Shown here piece after piece: positions 49,418 through 60,317 of a stretch of DNA of 64,000 bases. Each line of letters begins with the position of its first letter. Position 1 is the first letter of the stretch. Both the position numbers and the translations under genes were made by a program. The notes under the pieces were generated by a model, which saw only the letters and a program-made list of their open reading frames with translations, made no database searches and was not told the DNA's origin. This DNA comes from Deinococcus radiophilus. GTDB taxonomy: Bacteria > Deinococcota > Deinococci > Deinococcales > Deinococcaceae. The DNA lies in assembly GCF_020889625.1 (NCBI RefSeq), contig NZ_CP086380.1, forward strand, positions 1,073,001 to 1,137,000, written 5' to 3'.

Positions 49418-50794
49418 GTGACCGACCGGATCAACCCCCATTCTCCCAGCTGCCCGCCTTGGCTGGTCTACGGCCTGGGCCGCAGTGGCCGGGGCGCCGC
49501 CCGCTTCCTGGCGGCCCAGGGCGAGCAGGCCCACTGGCTGGACGCCCGCCCACAGCCTGAAGACCTGACGCTGATGGAACAGCTCGGCTTCCAGCGCGGC
49601 GGCGTAGCCCGCCCCTACCGCACGGTGATCGCCGCGCCTGGCGTACCGATTGATCACCCTGACCTGTTGGCCCTGCAGGCCAATGGTGCCGAGATCATCG
49701 GTGAGGTGGCCCTGGCGGCACGTATGCGACCGGAAGTGACTCTGGTGGGCGTGACCGGTACGGCGGGCAAGGGCGGCACCACCACCCTGACCGCGCAGCT
49801 GCTGCGGGCCGCCGGGGTCGATGCGCTGGAGGGCGGCAATATAGACCCGCCGCTGCTGGACATCGTGGACCGCTGCGAGGTGGCGGTGGTAGAGCTGAGC
49901 AGCTTTCAGCTGGAGCGCACCGCAGGAACCCGCTTTCCGGTCGCGGTCATCACCAACCTGGGGGTGGATCACCTGGACCGGCACCTCACCGTGCCGGAGT
50001 ATCACGCCGCCAAGCTGCACATCATGGACGGTCAGCAGCCTGGTGACGTGCTGGTGCTGCCGCCACTGGAGGCCCCTGGCGGGGGTCATCTGGCGGCACT
50101 CCGGAAATACGCGGGCGCACGGCATTTCGTGCCCGGCCAGATTACGCTGGCGGGCGGCACCCCCGTGCTAGACGCGTCTGAGTTGCCCACCGGTATTCAC
50201 CCGGCCAACGCAGCAGCAGCGGTCTTGGCGGCAGAGGCTACCCTGCACCATTTGGGCCGTACACAGCCTGATCTGGTAGGTACACTGGCCCAGGGCTTAC
50301 GTCAGGCCCAACCGATCCGGGGCCGTTTTGAAGAAGTGGGACGGCTGGGAGGTATCCGCTTGATCGAGGATTCCATCGCTACCCGGACCATTGCGGTGCG
50401 CTCGGCCCTGGAACAAGCCCCTGCCCCAGTGGTCTGGCTGGTGGGTGGCCGCGACAAGGGCGCGGAACTGGCCCCACTGCGCGGGGCCGCTCAGGGGCGC
50501 GTGCGTCACGTGGTGGCCTTCGGTGAGGATGGCCCACGCTTCGCTGCCGAGTTGGGACTTCCCTACACCGTTATTCCCATGCAGGCGGGTCAGGGCGCAC
50601 AAGCTATGCAGGACGCGGTCACCGAAGCCCTACGATATTTACCTGAAGGCCAGGGCAGCGTGCTGCTGGCACCCATCGGCACGTCGTTTGACTTGTTCGC
50701 CAACTACCAAGAGCGGGGAGCGGCCTTCCGGCAGGCGGTGGAGGAGCGTTTAGCCCCTTCAAGTGCTGCAGACCTACAGGAGACGCCAGCATGA
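49418..50794 (+). CDS. murD: UDP-N-acetylmuramoyl-L-alanine:D-glutamate ligase
   Basis: 458 residues from GTG 49418 (an ATG three codons earlier lies inside the -10 box). Mur-ligase order: N-terminal Rossmann domain (YGLGRSGRGAARFL), central ATPase with GVTGTAGKGGTTTLTAQLL, then EGGNIDPPLLD, VAVVELSSFQLE, NLGVDHLDRHLTVPEYHAAK and the C-terminal RGRFEEVGRLGGIRLIEDSIAT. The ATP loop has two extra residues (GKGGTT for the usual GKTT/GKST). MurD adds D-Glu to the peptidoglycan precursor in the cytoplasm. Overlaps ftsW by four bases. Confidence 0.93.
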   Translation: MTDRINPHSPSCPPWLVYGLGRSGRGAARFLAAQGEQAHWLDARPQPEDLTLMEQLGFQRGGVARPYRTVIAAPGVPIDHPDLLALQANGAEIIGEVALAARMRPEVTLVGVTGTAGKGGTTTLTAQLLRAAGVDALEGGNIDPPLLDIVDRCEVAVVELSSFQLERTAGTRFPVAVITNLGVDHLDRHLTVPEYHAAKLHIMDGQQPGDVLVLPPLEAPGGGHLAALRKYAGARHFVPGQITLAGGTPVLDASELPTGIHPANAAAAVLAAEATLHHLGRTQPDLVGTLAQGLRQAQPIRGRFEEVGRLGGIRLIEDSIATRTIAVRSALEQAPAPVVWLVGGRDKGAELAPLRGAAQGRVRHVVAFGEDGPRFAAELGLPYTVIPMQAGQGAQAMQDAVTEALRYLPEGQGSVLLAPIGTSFDLFANYQERGAAFRQAVEERLAPSSAADLQETPA

Positions 50795-51969
50795 TGCTGC
50801 GCCGGATGAACCTGCCCCTGTTGATCGCCCAGATTCTGCTGCTGGTGCTGGGGCTGGTCGGCGTCGCTGCGGGCGCACCCGAAGAGGCGCTGGATCACGG
50901 CCTCAAGGCTGTCGTTGCCCTGATAATCACCGTACTGGTCGCGCAGTTTCGCCCCAAGGCGTTTATGCAACTGGGCATCTGGGTCTGGCTGAGTTCCCTG
51001 GTGATGCTGGTGCTGGTGCTGTTTATCGGGGTGGGCACGGCCGAAAGTACCGGCACCCGGCGCTGGCTGGATTTTGGCGGGCCGTTCCGCTTTCAGCCTT
51101 CCGAGATCGCCAAGCTGGGGCTGGTGCTACAACTGGCATCGTTTTTTGCGCGGCGCGGGGTCTACAAGAAATTGGTGAGTGCCAGCCTGATGATTCTGAT
51201 CACGACCCTGCTGATCCTGGTCGAGCCGGACCTGGGGACCGCGGTCCTCACGTTTGCCCTGGGCGTGGTGGTGATGTACTCGGCGGGCGTGCGGATCACC
51301 AACATCGCTGCCTTTTTGATGTTCCTGACCATGATCAGCTTGCCGTTCATCAGCATTTACCTGGAGCGCAATCCCTATATTCAGGAACGCATTTTCGGGC
51401 ACACCGAGCGTGCGGAAGTGCTGGAACAGGGCCTAGACCAGATCGGCAAGGCGCACCGCGACCTGAGCAACGGTGGCGTGTGGGGACTGGGACCAGACGC
51501 GCCCCGCTATACGCTGTTCGCAGCCCACACCGACCTGGTGATCTCCTCTATCGGCTTCAGCCTGGGCCTGATTGGCGTGCTGACCGTACTTTTTGCTTAC
51601 TGGATCATCGTGCACACCTCGCTGAATATCGCGCAGCTGGCCTCCAAGGTGCGTCCCCTGACGCCATCGGTCCACGGCGCAGCGGTCCTGGCGGTGGGCT
51701 GCATGTTCCTGATCGTGGGTCAAGCGATGATCAACCTGGCCGTGGCGGTGGGCTTTTTGCCCGTCACGGGCATTCCACTGCCGCTGGTCAGCTACGGCTT
51801 TTCGAGCATGCTGGTCATGTCTGTAGCAATGGGCATTTTGCATTCCTCCATGCGCGAAGTGCAGCGGGGCCTGGAGACCATGAAGGCGGCCCAGGCCACC
51901 CAGACTGAAGCCCTCCCCTCAGCGCCACAGCTCCCTCAGCCCCAGCCAGAGCCGGTAGATCTACGGTAG
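50791..51969 (+). CDS. ftsW: Septal peptidoglycan polymerase FtsW
   Basis: 392 residues, about ten membrane segments, SEDS family. GTRRWLDFGGPFRFQPSEIAKLGLVL and VSYGFSSML preceded by LPVTGIPLPL are the diagnostic motifs. SEDS proteins are peptidoglycan glycosyltransferases; co-location with murD argues for FtsW over RodA. The ATG overlaps the murD stop (ATGA). The C-terminal tail is short and Pro/Gln-rich. Confidence 0.92.
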   Translation: MMLRRMNLPLLIAQILLLVLGLVGVAAGAPEEALDHGLKAVVALIITVLVAQFRPKAFMQLGIWVWLSSLVMLVLVLFIGVGTAESTGTRRWLDFGGPFRFQPSEIAKLGLVLQLASFFARRGVYKKLVSASLMILITTLLILVEPDLGTAVLTFALGVVVMYSAGVRITNIAAFLMFLTMISLPFISIYLERNPYIQERIFGHTERAEVLEQGLDQIGKAHRDLSNGGVWGLGPDAPRYTLFAAHTDLVISSIGFSLGLIGVLTVLFAYWIIVHTSLNIAQLASKVRPLTPSVHGAAVLAVGCMFLIVGQAMINLAVAVGFLPVTGIPLPLVSYGFSSMLVMSVAMGILHSSMREVQRGLETMKAAQATQTEALPSAPQLPQPQPEPVDLR

Positions 51970-52015
51970 ATCTACCGCAGCCCAGCTCATCCTGATCCAG
52001 TTTCAGATGTACAAC

Positions 52016-52050
52016 AAAGCGCCGACCAGAGATAAAGGCCGGCGCTCTTT
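52016..52050. terminator. Terminator between ftsW and the HD-domain gene
   Basis: Stem AGCGCCG/CGGCGCT (52018-52024 with 52040-52046) with flanking AA and CTTT; serves convergent genes. Confidence 0.7.
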
Positions 52051-52061
52051 AACGGTGGTAC

Positions 52062-53078
52062 TCAGCTGCGTGGCGGAAGCTTCTGCGCCAGTTCGACCAG
52101 GCGGGGGTCCAGATTCTTACCTGCCTGACCCTTGAGCCGCGCGGCGTCACCGACATGCACCAGGGCATTGGCCACCGCGATAATGCGGGCGTAGAGCGGA
52201 ATATCTTCACCGACCAGTTTGTCAGGTTCGCCGCTGCCGTCAAAATGCTCGTGGTGATGCCGAATGGCTTTCTGGGCATCGGCCAGATGCGGGACGGCAT
52301 GCAGGAAATTGGCCCCGATGCTGGCATGGCCCTGATCTCCGTTGATCTTGCCCACGTCGTGCAGAATGGCGCCGTACCAGAGTTGCTCCAATTCACGTTC
52401 GTTCAGGCCCAGCTGACGGCCCAGCTGACCGCTGATGTCGGCCACCTGCTGGGCGTGACCCAGCGCGTCGAAGTCCTGACTCTCAACTGCTTCGACCAGG
52501 GCAATGGTCAGTTGGCGCGATCCCTGACGCCACTCTTCGCGGGTGTCGAATACACTCAGCAGCGGCGTGACGGCACTGCCCCAACGGTTGAGGGCTTCTT
52601 GCTGGTTCTGCGACACTCCGCCCGACTGGAATTGATCCAAGATCAGGGCGCCCACATTGCGGCCTTTATCCACCAGCGGCACGATCACGGTGGTGCTGAC
52701 CTCGTTCATGCCTGCAGCGTCCAACTGGCGCACCACGTCCTGGGTATTCATGGAATACAGCTCTTTGGGACCGTCGGCCAGCAGGCGGGGCCGCATCTGC
52801 GCCCAGGGACCCGACAGGCTGAGGCCCAGCAGGGTCTTGGGATAGCCGCGCACCGCGCTGACCGTGTCCTGCCCCTTCCGCAGCACCGCGTAACCCTTGA
52901 CATTGCCGCCCAGCAAGGACGCGGCGTGCTCCAGGGCACCTTCCAGCAGGCCTTCCACGTTGGGCTTGCCCAGCAAGTCAGCCAGTACACGGGTGGGATC
53001 GTTCTGCGCCGCCACCAACACCCGCTCGTCGCTGGCCCCTGGCGCCTCGTCTTTTTTCGGTCGGTTGAATCGGAACAC
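52062..53078 (-). CDS. GAF plus HD-GYP-type signalling protein with GEP motif
   Basis: 338 residues from GTG 53078, fixed by TATACT 9 bases upstream. Residues about 35-180 form a GAF-like sensor; the C-terminal half is an HD domain with H208, H240-D241 ([11 protein letters not shown]), and [11 protein letters not shown] at 275-285. In c-di-GMP phosphodiesterases the last motif ends G-Y-P; here it is G-E-P, so c-di-GMP hydrolysis is uncertain. Divergent from the YkgJ gene with about 45 bases between starts. Confidence 0.82.
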   Translation of the reverse strand: MFRFNRPKKDEAPGASDERVLVAAQNDPTRVLADLLGKPNVEGLLEGALEHAASLLGGNVKGYAVLRKGQDTVSAVRGYPKTLLGLSLSGPWAQMRPRLLADGPKELYSMNTQDVVRQLDAAGMNEVSTTVIVPLVDKGRNVGALILDQFQSGGVSQNQQEALNRWGSAVTPLLSVFDTREEWRQGSRQLTIALVEAVESQDFDALGHAQQVADISGQLGRQLGLNERELEQLWYGAILHDVGKINGDQGHASIGANFLHAVPHLADAQKAIRHHHEHFDGSGEPDKLVGEDIPLYARIIAVANALVHVGDAARLKGQAGKNLDPRLVELAQKLPPRS

Positions 53079-53087
53079 AGTGGCTTT

Positions 53088-53093
53088 AGTATA
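53088..53093 (-). promoter_or_regulatory. -10 box TATACT of the GAF/HD gene
   Basis: Near-consensus -10 hexamer 9 bases before GTG 53078. Confidence 0.55.
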
Positions 53094-53123
53094 AGGGGCA
53101 ATGAGAGGCGCTCCCCCCACCAG

Positions 53124-53870
53124 ATGAACCCTTCCCCCCCCCGCCCCACTCCTCAGACCGAGGCCGTCACCGCCGCCGTGCAGCAGGCGTACGCCAACTA
53201 TGGCCAGGCCGCCAGCCGCTGGATGGATGAATTTTTTGCCGAAGGGGGCCGAATTTTCTGCGGCGCTGGATGTTTCGGCTGCTGCAACATGCCGATTCGC
53301 CTGAGCCTCGCCGAAGCGCTGGTGGTCCGGGACGCCCTGAGCGCCGAGAAGTTGGCGGCTGTGGAAGCCCATGCCCGGCAGGTCATCGGCAACGCCCGTA
53401 TGGCTCCCGACGATGACACCTATGTACGCCGCCACCGCCTGGAAGTGGGATACTGCCCGCTGCTGGACCGCACCACCGGGCAGTGCAGCGAGTATGCGGC
53501 GCGCCCCACCCGCTGCCGCGACACCTTCAGCGCTTTTCCGGCCCGTTACTGCGAGGAGGGCCACTGGGAGTCGCTAAGCACACGCGAGAAGCGGCAGTAC
53601 GCCCGCGACGTGGCCCGCACCCCCGGCACCGACGGTGAACTGCACTACGTGGCCCCACTGGAATACCTCTCGGAACCGGTCTGGGACACCGCCGCCGAGA
53701 TGATGAGCCAGGCCTTTGGGGTACAGGTCTGGGGTGACTTCTGGGTACTGGTCACGCTCAGTGCACGCGCCGACTTCATGGCCGCCATAGAACTGGGCGA
53801 CGCAAAAGCCGCATGGGGGGCCGCCAAACGGGCCGGGCTGGCGCATCCGATGATCCTGGAAATCGAATAA
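53124..53870 (+). CDS. YkgJ-family cysteine-cluster protein
   Basis: 248 residues. Cysteines are arranged as in the CxxCxxCC family: [30 protein letters not shown] and PTRCRDTF, a likely zinc or iron-sulfur site. The rest is helical. Family function is unproven. ATG 53124 is used because homology-like sequence starts there; the frame is open for about a kilobase upstream only because of antisense composition over the HD gene. Confidence 0.82.
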   Translation: MNPSPPRPTPQTEAVTAAVQQAYANYGQAASRWMDEFFAEGGRIFCGAGCFGCCNMPIRLSLAEALVVRDALSAEKLAAVEAHARQVIGNARMAPDDDTYVRRHRLEVGYCPLLDRTTGQCSEYAARPTRCRDTFSAFPARYCEEGHWESLSTREKRQYARDVARTPGTDGELHYVAPLEYLSEPVWDTAAEMMSQAFGVQVWGDFWVLVTLSARADFMAAIELGDAKAAWGAAKRAGLAHPMILEIE

Positions 53871-53894
53871 CCAATTGCGCCGTGCGTCACGCGC

Positions 53895-53900
53895 TACACT
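53895..53900 (+). promoter_or_regulatory. -10 box TACACT of queG
   Basis: TANNNT hexamer 9 bases before the ATG at 53910. Confidence 0.5.
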
Positions 53901-53909
53901 CGGCCCCGC

Positions 53910-55016
53910 ATGTCGGACGCTGCCCAGACCCTAGCTGATCTGGCCCTGGAGCTAGGCGCCGACGCTGTGGCCTGGGCTGATGCGGATATCCCGAGCAGCG
54001 CGGTAGAAGAATATGCAGTCTGGCTGCGTGCAGGACGCCACGCCCGGATGGACTATCTGGAACGACAACTGCCGCGCCGCGCCGACTTGGGGACATCGCT
54101 GCCTGGCGCTGGACGGGTCTTGGTGCTGGGCATCTCTCACGCTTACCCGGCTCCGCCGCAGCCGGCGGGCGGCATCCGGCTGGGGCGGGTGGCCCGCTAC
54201 GCCTGGACCACCGACTATCACGATCAGTTACAGCCTGTCCTGGAACGGCTGGAGGGCGAGGCGGCGGCACTGGGCGTGCGGGCCAAAGGTTATGTGGACC
54301 ACGGCCCCGTGATGGAGCGGCTGCTCGGCGCCCAAGCAGCGCTGGGCTGGCGCAGCAAGAGCGGCATGCTGGTCAGTACCGAGTTGGGAGCCTTTTTCAC
54401 GCTGGCCGTGCTGCTGACCGATCTGGAGCCGCAGGGTGAAGACACGGGTCACCCGGACCGCTGCGGGCGCTGCTTTCGCTGCGGCCTGAGCTGTCCCACC
54501 GGCGCGATCGGCCCGGACCGCAAAATCGATGCGAATCGCTGCCTGAGTTACCTTACCATTGAGCACCGGGGGCCGCTGCCCTGGGAACACCGCACTGCAC
54601 TGGGCGACTGGCTGTTCGGCTGCGATATCTGCTGCAGGGTCTGTCCCTGGAGCGAAAAGGCTGGCCCACTGGCCCGCCTCTTTCAGCCCCACGCCGAGTT
54701 TGTGTACCCAGACCTGAGCCGATTTTTTGGGGTATCGGAGCGGCGATTCACGCGCGAGTGGGCCGGCAGTGCCCTGCTGCGCCCGCGCCGCAAGGGCATG
54801 GCCCGCAACGCGCTGAACGTGCTGGGCAACCTGCGCGACCCCCACGGCTGGCCGCTGCTGGGGGCAGGGGCAGAGGACCCTGCCTGGGAAGTCCGCGAGG
54901 CCGCCGCCTGGGCGCTGGCGCAGTGGGGAGAGTGGGCCGAGGTCGAACGTCTACGCGGCGACGACCATGAGAGCGTGCGGGCGAGTGTCGAGCGGCTGCT
55001 GACGGAAAAAGGCTAA
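53910..55016 (+). CDS. queG: Epoxyqueuosine reductase
   Basis: 368 residues. N-terminal cobalamin-binding part, then two 4Fe-4S sites: CGRCFRCGLSCPTGAIG and CDICCRVCPWSEK, with NRCLSYLTIEHRGPLP between, all typical of QueG. A C-terminal HEAT-like stretch (EDPAWEVREAAAWALAQWG) follows, as in longer QueG forms. It makes the last step of queuosine synthesis in tRNA. Confidence 0.93.
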   Translation: MSDAAQTLADLALELGADAVAWADADIPSSAVEEYAVWLRAGRHARMDYLERQLPRRADLGTSLPGAGRVLVLGISHAYPAPPQPAGGIRLGRVARYAWTTDYHDQLQPVLERLEGEAAALGVRAKGYVDHGPVMERLLGAQAALGWRSKSGMLVSTELGAFFTLAVLLTDLEPQGEDTGHPDRCGRCFRCGLSCPTGAIGPDRKIDANRCLSYLTIEHRGPLPWEHRTALGDWLFGCDICCRVCPWSEKAGPLARLFQPHAEFVYPDLSRFFGVSERRFTREWAGSALLRPRRKGMARNALNVLGNLRDPHGWPLLGAGAEDPAWEVREAAAWALAQWGEWAEVERLRGDDHESVRASVERLLTEKG

Positions 55017-55040
55017 GAACGGGGATATCACCAGACCAAA

Positions 55041-55084
55041 AAGGCCGGGAGGAAACTGCCACTCTGGCATTCTCCTCCCGGCTT
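55041..55084. terminator. Bidirectional terminator between queG and gyrB
   Basis: Stem GCCGGGAGGA/TCCTCCCGGC with AA/TT ends and one bulged G, loop of about 19 bases; between convergent genes. Confidence 0.75.
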
Positions 55085-55103
55085 TCAAACCCTTAGATCC
55101 GAC

Positions 55104-57125
<2,022 letters not shown>

Positions 57126-57257
57126 TCAGCGGCGGAAGTCAGAAATAAGGGGGCGCGGCGAAGGCCCAATGAGGCCAGCGGGGCGCCAGATGAGCCGACG
57201 GAATCGGGAGACCACTGCAGCCCCCAGCCTGGGGCCGCTCCGGTGGTCAGCTGCTCT

Positions 57258-57266
57258 ATTCTAGCA
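57258..57266 (-). promoter_or_regulatory. Extended -10 (TGC TAGAAT) upstream of gyrB
   Basis: On the minus strand TGC-TAGAAT, an extended -10; no good -35. It would give gyrB a leader of about 180 bases. Confidence 0.4.
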
Positions 57267-57302
57267 CAGTGTTCGGGTCAGACTCTAAACCCGTCTGGCG
57301 TA

Positions 57303-57319
57303 TTATGTACATAGCAGAA
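57303..57319 (-). promoter_or_regulatory. Degenerate RDRM-like site near gyrB
   Basis: TTATGTACATAGCAGAA matches the 17-base Deinococcus radiation/desiccation response motif TTATGTCATTGACATAA at 11 of 17 positions, 10 of 12 in the arms. It lies about 40 bases upstream of the gyrB -10. Confidence 0.4.
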
Positions 57320-57381
57320 TTAGGTCGGCTGCCTGTGCATTTCTGCACGGCCCTTTTCAGACCCGGTCCCTTCGGGGCAGA

Positions 57382-59748
57382 ATGGACAGACACATGGCTT
57401 ATCCCACTCCGCTGATCCGCCTTGGCCTGCTGCTGCTGCTGGCTGGTTGCGCGGCTCCCAGAGGTGAACTCTCCGCAGGCACCGACACTCCTGGCCCCGC
57501 AGACGCCCGCTGCGCTTTGCCCAGCGTCCCCAGTGCTGCCCCGGACAGCAACGCCGCCGCGCCCGCTGCCCTCCCCGACAGCATGCGGGCCGTCTTTGTG
57601 CTGGATACTTCCGGCAGCATGGTCGGGCTGGGAGACGGCAAGGCAGACATCTTTGAACAGGTCAAAGCTGCGGTGCTGAGGTATGTCACGGCGCACCAAC
57701 CTACTCAGGTGGAGGTATTCACCTTCAACAGCGGTCTGAAGTCACGCCAGAGCTACACACTGCCGGCAGACCGGGCGCAGTTTGAACAGGATATGCAGGC
57801 GCTCCAGGCCAACGGCAACAACACCCACCTGTACCGCTCGGTGGGCGAGGCGCTGGGCAGCCTGAGCGCCCAGCCGACCCAGCTGACCAACGTGTTCGTG
57901 CTGACCGACGGCGTGGACAATGATCCGTCCCAGCAGGTCAGTGCAGCGCAGGCTGTGTCGGCTTACGCGGCGCGGGGGCCGCTGGACTCGTTTCACTATC
58001 TGGCGCTGGGCACGGAGATTCCCGCCGAGGCGGCGCAGGCGCTGGCCCAAGACAGCTACGCCGAGGGGCGGACCTACCCGGTGGGCCAGGTGCCCGACCT
58101 GACCCAACTGGGCAACCGGGTGCAGCGGGTGCAAGCAGGCAGTTCACTGCCGCTCAACCTGCCTGACGGCACGCCTGTCCAGTTGCACGTCCCACTGCTG
58201 CCCGGCCTGAGCCAAGTCAGCCTGGAAGCGGACCAGGTGCAGGGCGGACGGGTTCCGCTGCGCGTGCTGGGCGAGGTGCCTAGCGGCACACCGGGGCTGC
58301 TGTGCGCTGACACTGCTGGTCTGGGCGGCACCCAGCAAAGTGCAGGCCGTTTGCAAAAGGTGCTGCTGCGCTTTGAGCTGCCGGGCACCGCTGGTCTGCG
58401 CTTACTGAATCCTGGCGCGGACCGGACCCTGCGCCCCGGCGAGACAGTCACGCTGCGCTACAGCCTGAGCCAGGATGCCCTGAGCAGCCTGACCCCGGAC
58501 ATCATTCTGCGTTCAGGCTTCAACACATCGCCCAGTGAAGGCCTGGCGGTCGAACGGCTGTATGAACCGGGTGGACGTCACTTGGGTGTGCGCCTGACCA
58601 ACACGGGCCTGCCGGACGGACAGACCGTGCCGCTGAACTGGCTGCTCCCAGATGGCCGCGCCCTGTCGCTGGGAGAGATCACCGGAGCGGCCGGGCGCAG
58701 TGAAGGGCTGGTCGCCCCGGCAGCCGACACACGTCCTGGCATTGCCGAGGTGGACCCGGGAACGACTGCGCCAGCTGGCAGCCCCGCTGCGCCCGCAACC
58801 GATGCCCCAGACTCAGACACCGACGCTGCACCCGCCCTCAGTCTGGCTGAGCTGTGGCCCCTGCTGCTGGGCCTGGCTCTGGCTGCGGCTGGCCTGTGGC
58901 TGCTGCGTCAAAACCGGGGCCAACCGGGGCCGCAGAAACCGGCTGGCCTGGCGGGACTCAAGCGCCGACCTGCGCCTAAACCCGCTCCCTCTCCACTGGC
59001 CGAACGCGCCCGCGCTGGCACCCAGGCCGAGGAGCGTCCCCGGCACGTCACCGTTTCACAGGCCCAGCCCGTGACCCCCGTGGCCGCCGGCACGCCCGCC
59101 TTCGATCAGGACGTCCCCACCATCGAAGGGCTGGAATACTCCGATGATCGCTTCCTGTGCCTGTTCGGGACCGATGGCCGGATGGGGACGGTCAATGCTC
59201 CCAGCACGGGAGCGTTTGATGTGGGACAAGTGGCTGGTGTACCGCACCTCAGCGGCCTAAGGGTTGAGCGGCACCGCGCCGGACTGCGGGTGTTACGGGC
59301 CCCCGCCGATCTGGAAGTATCGCAGGGCACCCGCCTCCTCGGTCTTGGCGACGTGGTCCGTCCGGGGACGCTGCTGGGACTGCAGATGGCGGAATCCAGC
59401 CGCGCCAAGACGCCCCCGCTGGGCGAACTGAGCGGCCTGGGCCTGCCGCTGCACCTGACCGCCGACGCGGGCGACACCCTCAAGGTGGTGGGGCGCTACG
59501 CCGAGCACCACCTGGGTCTGCCGGGCGGCGTGACCGACCTGGGCGAAGCGTGCAAGGCTCCATCGCTGCGCGGCCTGCGGGTCACGCTGGTAGGAGGCCG
59601 GGTGCTGATCGCCGACATTCCGGCCCGGTTGCGGCTACAGCGTCCCAGGGTGCGCGGCGAAAGTGGCGAGCAGCCACCGCTGCGGCCCGGCACCTTCCTG
59701 CCGCCCAAAACCGAAATCCATTTCAAAGGCTACGAGGACTCCGAGTGA
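57382..59748 (+). CDS. VWA-domain lipoprotein with membrane segment
   Basis: 788 residues (784 if ATG 57394 is used). Lipobox LLLAGC near residue 23; VWA domain about 68-245 with MIDAS start FVLDTSGSM (D75-x-S-x-S) and later TDGVDNDP; a beta-rich middle; one membrane helix at about 486-505 (LWPLLLGLALAAAGLWLL); then a Pro/Arg linker and a C-terminal beta domain (about 590-788; FDVGQVAGVPHLSGLRVERHRAG, LEVSQGTRLLGLGDVVRPGTLLGL) that recalls FHA or small beta-sandwich folds. The stop overlaps the next gene by four bases. VWA proteins bind ligands through Mg2+; the partner is unknown. Confidence 0.82.
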   Translation: MDRHMAYPTPLIRLGLLLLLAGCAAPRGELSAGTDTPGPADARCALPSVPSAAPDSNAAAPAALPDSMRAVFVLDTSGSMVGLGDGKADIFEQVKAAVLRYVTAHQPTQVEVFTFNSGLKSRQSYTLPADRAQFEQDMQALQANGNNTHLYRSVGEALGSLSAQPTQLTNVFVLTDGVDNDPSQQVSAAQAVSAYAARGPLDSFHYLALGTEIPAEAAQALAQDSYAEGRTYPVGQVPDLTQLGNRVQRVQAGSSLPLNLPDGTPVQLHVPLLPGLSQVSLEADQVQGGRVPLRVLGEVPSGTPGLLCADTAGLGGTQQSAGRLQKVLLRFELPGTAGLRLLNPGADRTLRPGETVTLRYSLSQDALSSLTPDIILRSGFNTSPSEGLAVERLYEPGGRHLGVRLTNTGLPDGQTVPLNWLLPDGRALSLGEITGAAGRSEGLVAPAADTRPGIAEVDPGTTAPAGSPAAPATDAPDSDTDAAPALSLAELWPLLLGLALAAAGLWLLRQNRGQPGPQKPAGLAGLKRRPAPKPAPSPLAERARAGTQAEERPRHVTVSQAQPVTPVAAGTPAFDQDVPTIEGLEYSDDRFLCLFGTDGRMGTVNAPSTGAFDVGQVAGVPHLSGLRVERHRAGLRVLRAPADLEVSQGTRLLGLGDVVRPGTLLGLQMAESSRAKTPPLGELSGLGLPLHLTADAGDTLKVVGRYAEHHLGLPGGVTDLGEACKAPSLRGLRVTLVGGRVLIADIPARLRLQRPRVRGESGEQPPLRPGTFLPPKTEIHFKGYEDSE

Positions 59749-60263
59749 CCGAATTTCTGCAGGCCCTTCATGGCTATACCTTTCCGGGCAGCTGGGCGCT
59801 GCTCTTCCCTACTCCACTGGCCCTGGCCACCCTGATTCTGTTCATCTGGAGCCTGGCTCCGGCTTTCAAGGGCCAGGTGGGCGCTGGGTTCCTGGGTTGG
59901 CTGCGGCTGACCTGGGTGCTGACCCTGCTGCCTGCCGTTACTGGCATCATCATGGCGGTAGGCGGCGGCAAAGTGCCCAGCTCGGTGGCGGCCCCCGCCG
60001 AGGTGCAACAGGACTTGTGCGGGCGCGTGGCTCATCTGACCCGTTACTGCTTACCTGCTGACCCCGTGCGCGACATGGAGCACTGGATGTACAGCGGCTT
60101 TACGCTGCTCAGCTTGCTGGCCCTGGAAGGCCTGCTGCGGGGCCGCTGGGTCGATAACCGCTGGGGCCTCAAGCTGCTGCCAGTGATTACGCTGTTTCTG
60201 TACGGCTGTGTCTATATGGTCGGACGAGTGGCGGTGCTGCCGGGCAATTCGGCGGGAGCCTAG
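59745..60263 (+). CDS. Four-segment membrane protein coupled to the VWA gene
   Basis: 172 residues from GTG 59745, which overlaps the VWA stop (GTGA). Hydrophobic segments at about 15-35, 48-68, 105-122 and 138-158; a short loop holds two Cys (LCGRVAHLTRYCLPADP). No family recognised. Tight coupling suggests a complex with the VWA protein. Confidence 0.7.
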   Translation: MTEFLQALHGYTFPGSWALLFPTPLALATLILFIWSLAPAFKGQVGAGFLGWLRLTWVLTLLPAVTGIIMAVGGGKVPSSVAAPAEVQQDLCGRVAHLTRYCLPADPVRDMEHWMYSGFTLLSLLALEGLLRGRWVDNRWGLKLLPVITLFLYGCVYMVGRVAVLPGNSAGA

Positions 60264-60270
60264 ACTTTTG

Positions 60271-60287
60271 CCTGTCCCTGACAGGCT
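60271..60287 (+). terminator. Small hairpin before the LysM gene
   Basis: GCCTGTC-CCT-GACAGGC, perfect 7-base arms. No T run follows except CTTTCCTC; may be a weak terminator or a leader hairpin, since TAGACT lies just upstream at 60262. Confidence 0.4.
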
Positions 60288-60317
60288 TTCCTCATGAGAC
60301 ACAGCGAGGATAAAGCC

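Noticed and set aside
52155..53123. Long in-frame extension upstream of the YkgJ gene
   Set aside because: Covers the GAF/HD gene on the opposite strand; protein-like sequence begins only at ATG 53124.
53079..53564. N-terminal extension of the GAF/HD gene
   Set aside because: Antisense to YkgJ; the TATACT box and GTG at 53078 define a shorter, normal protein.
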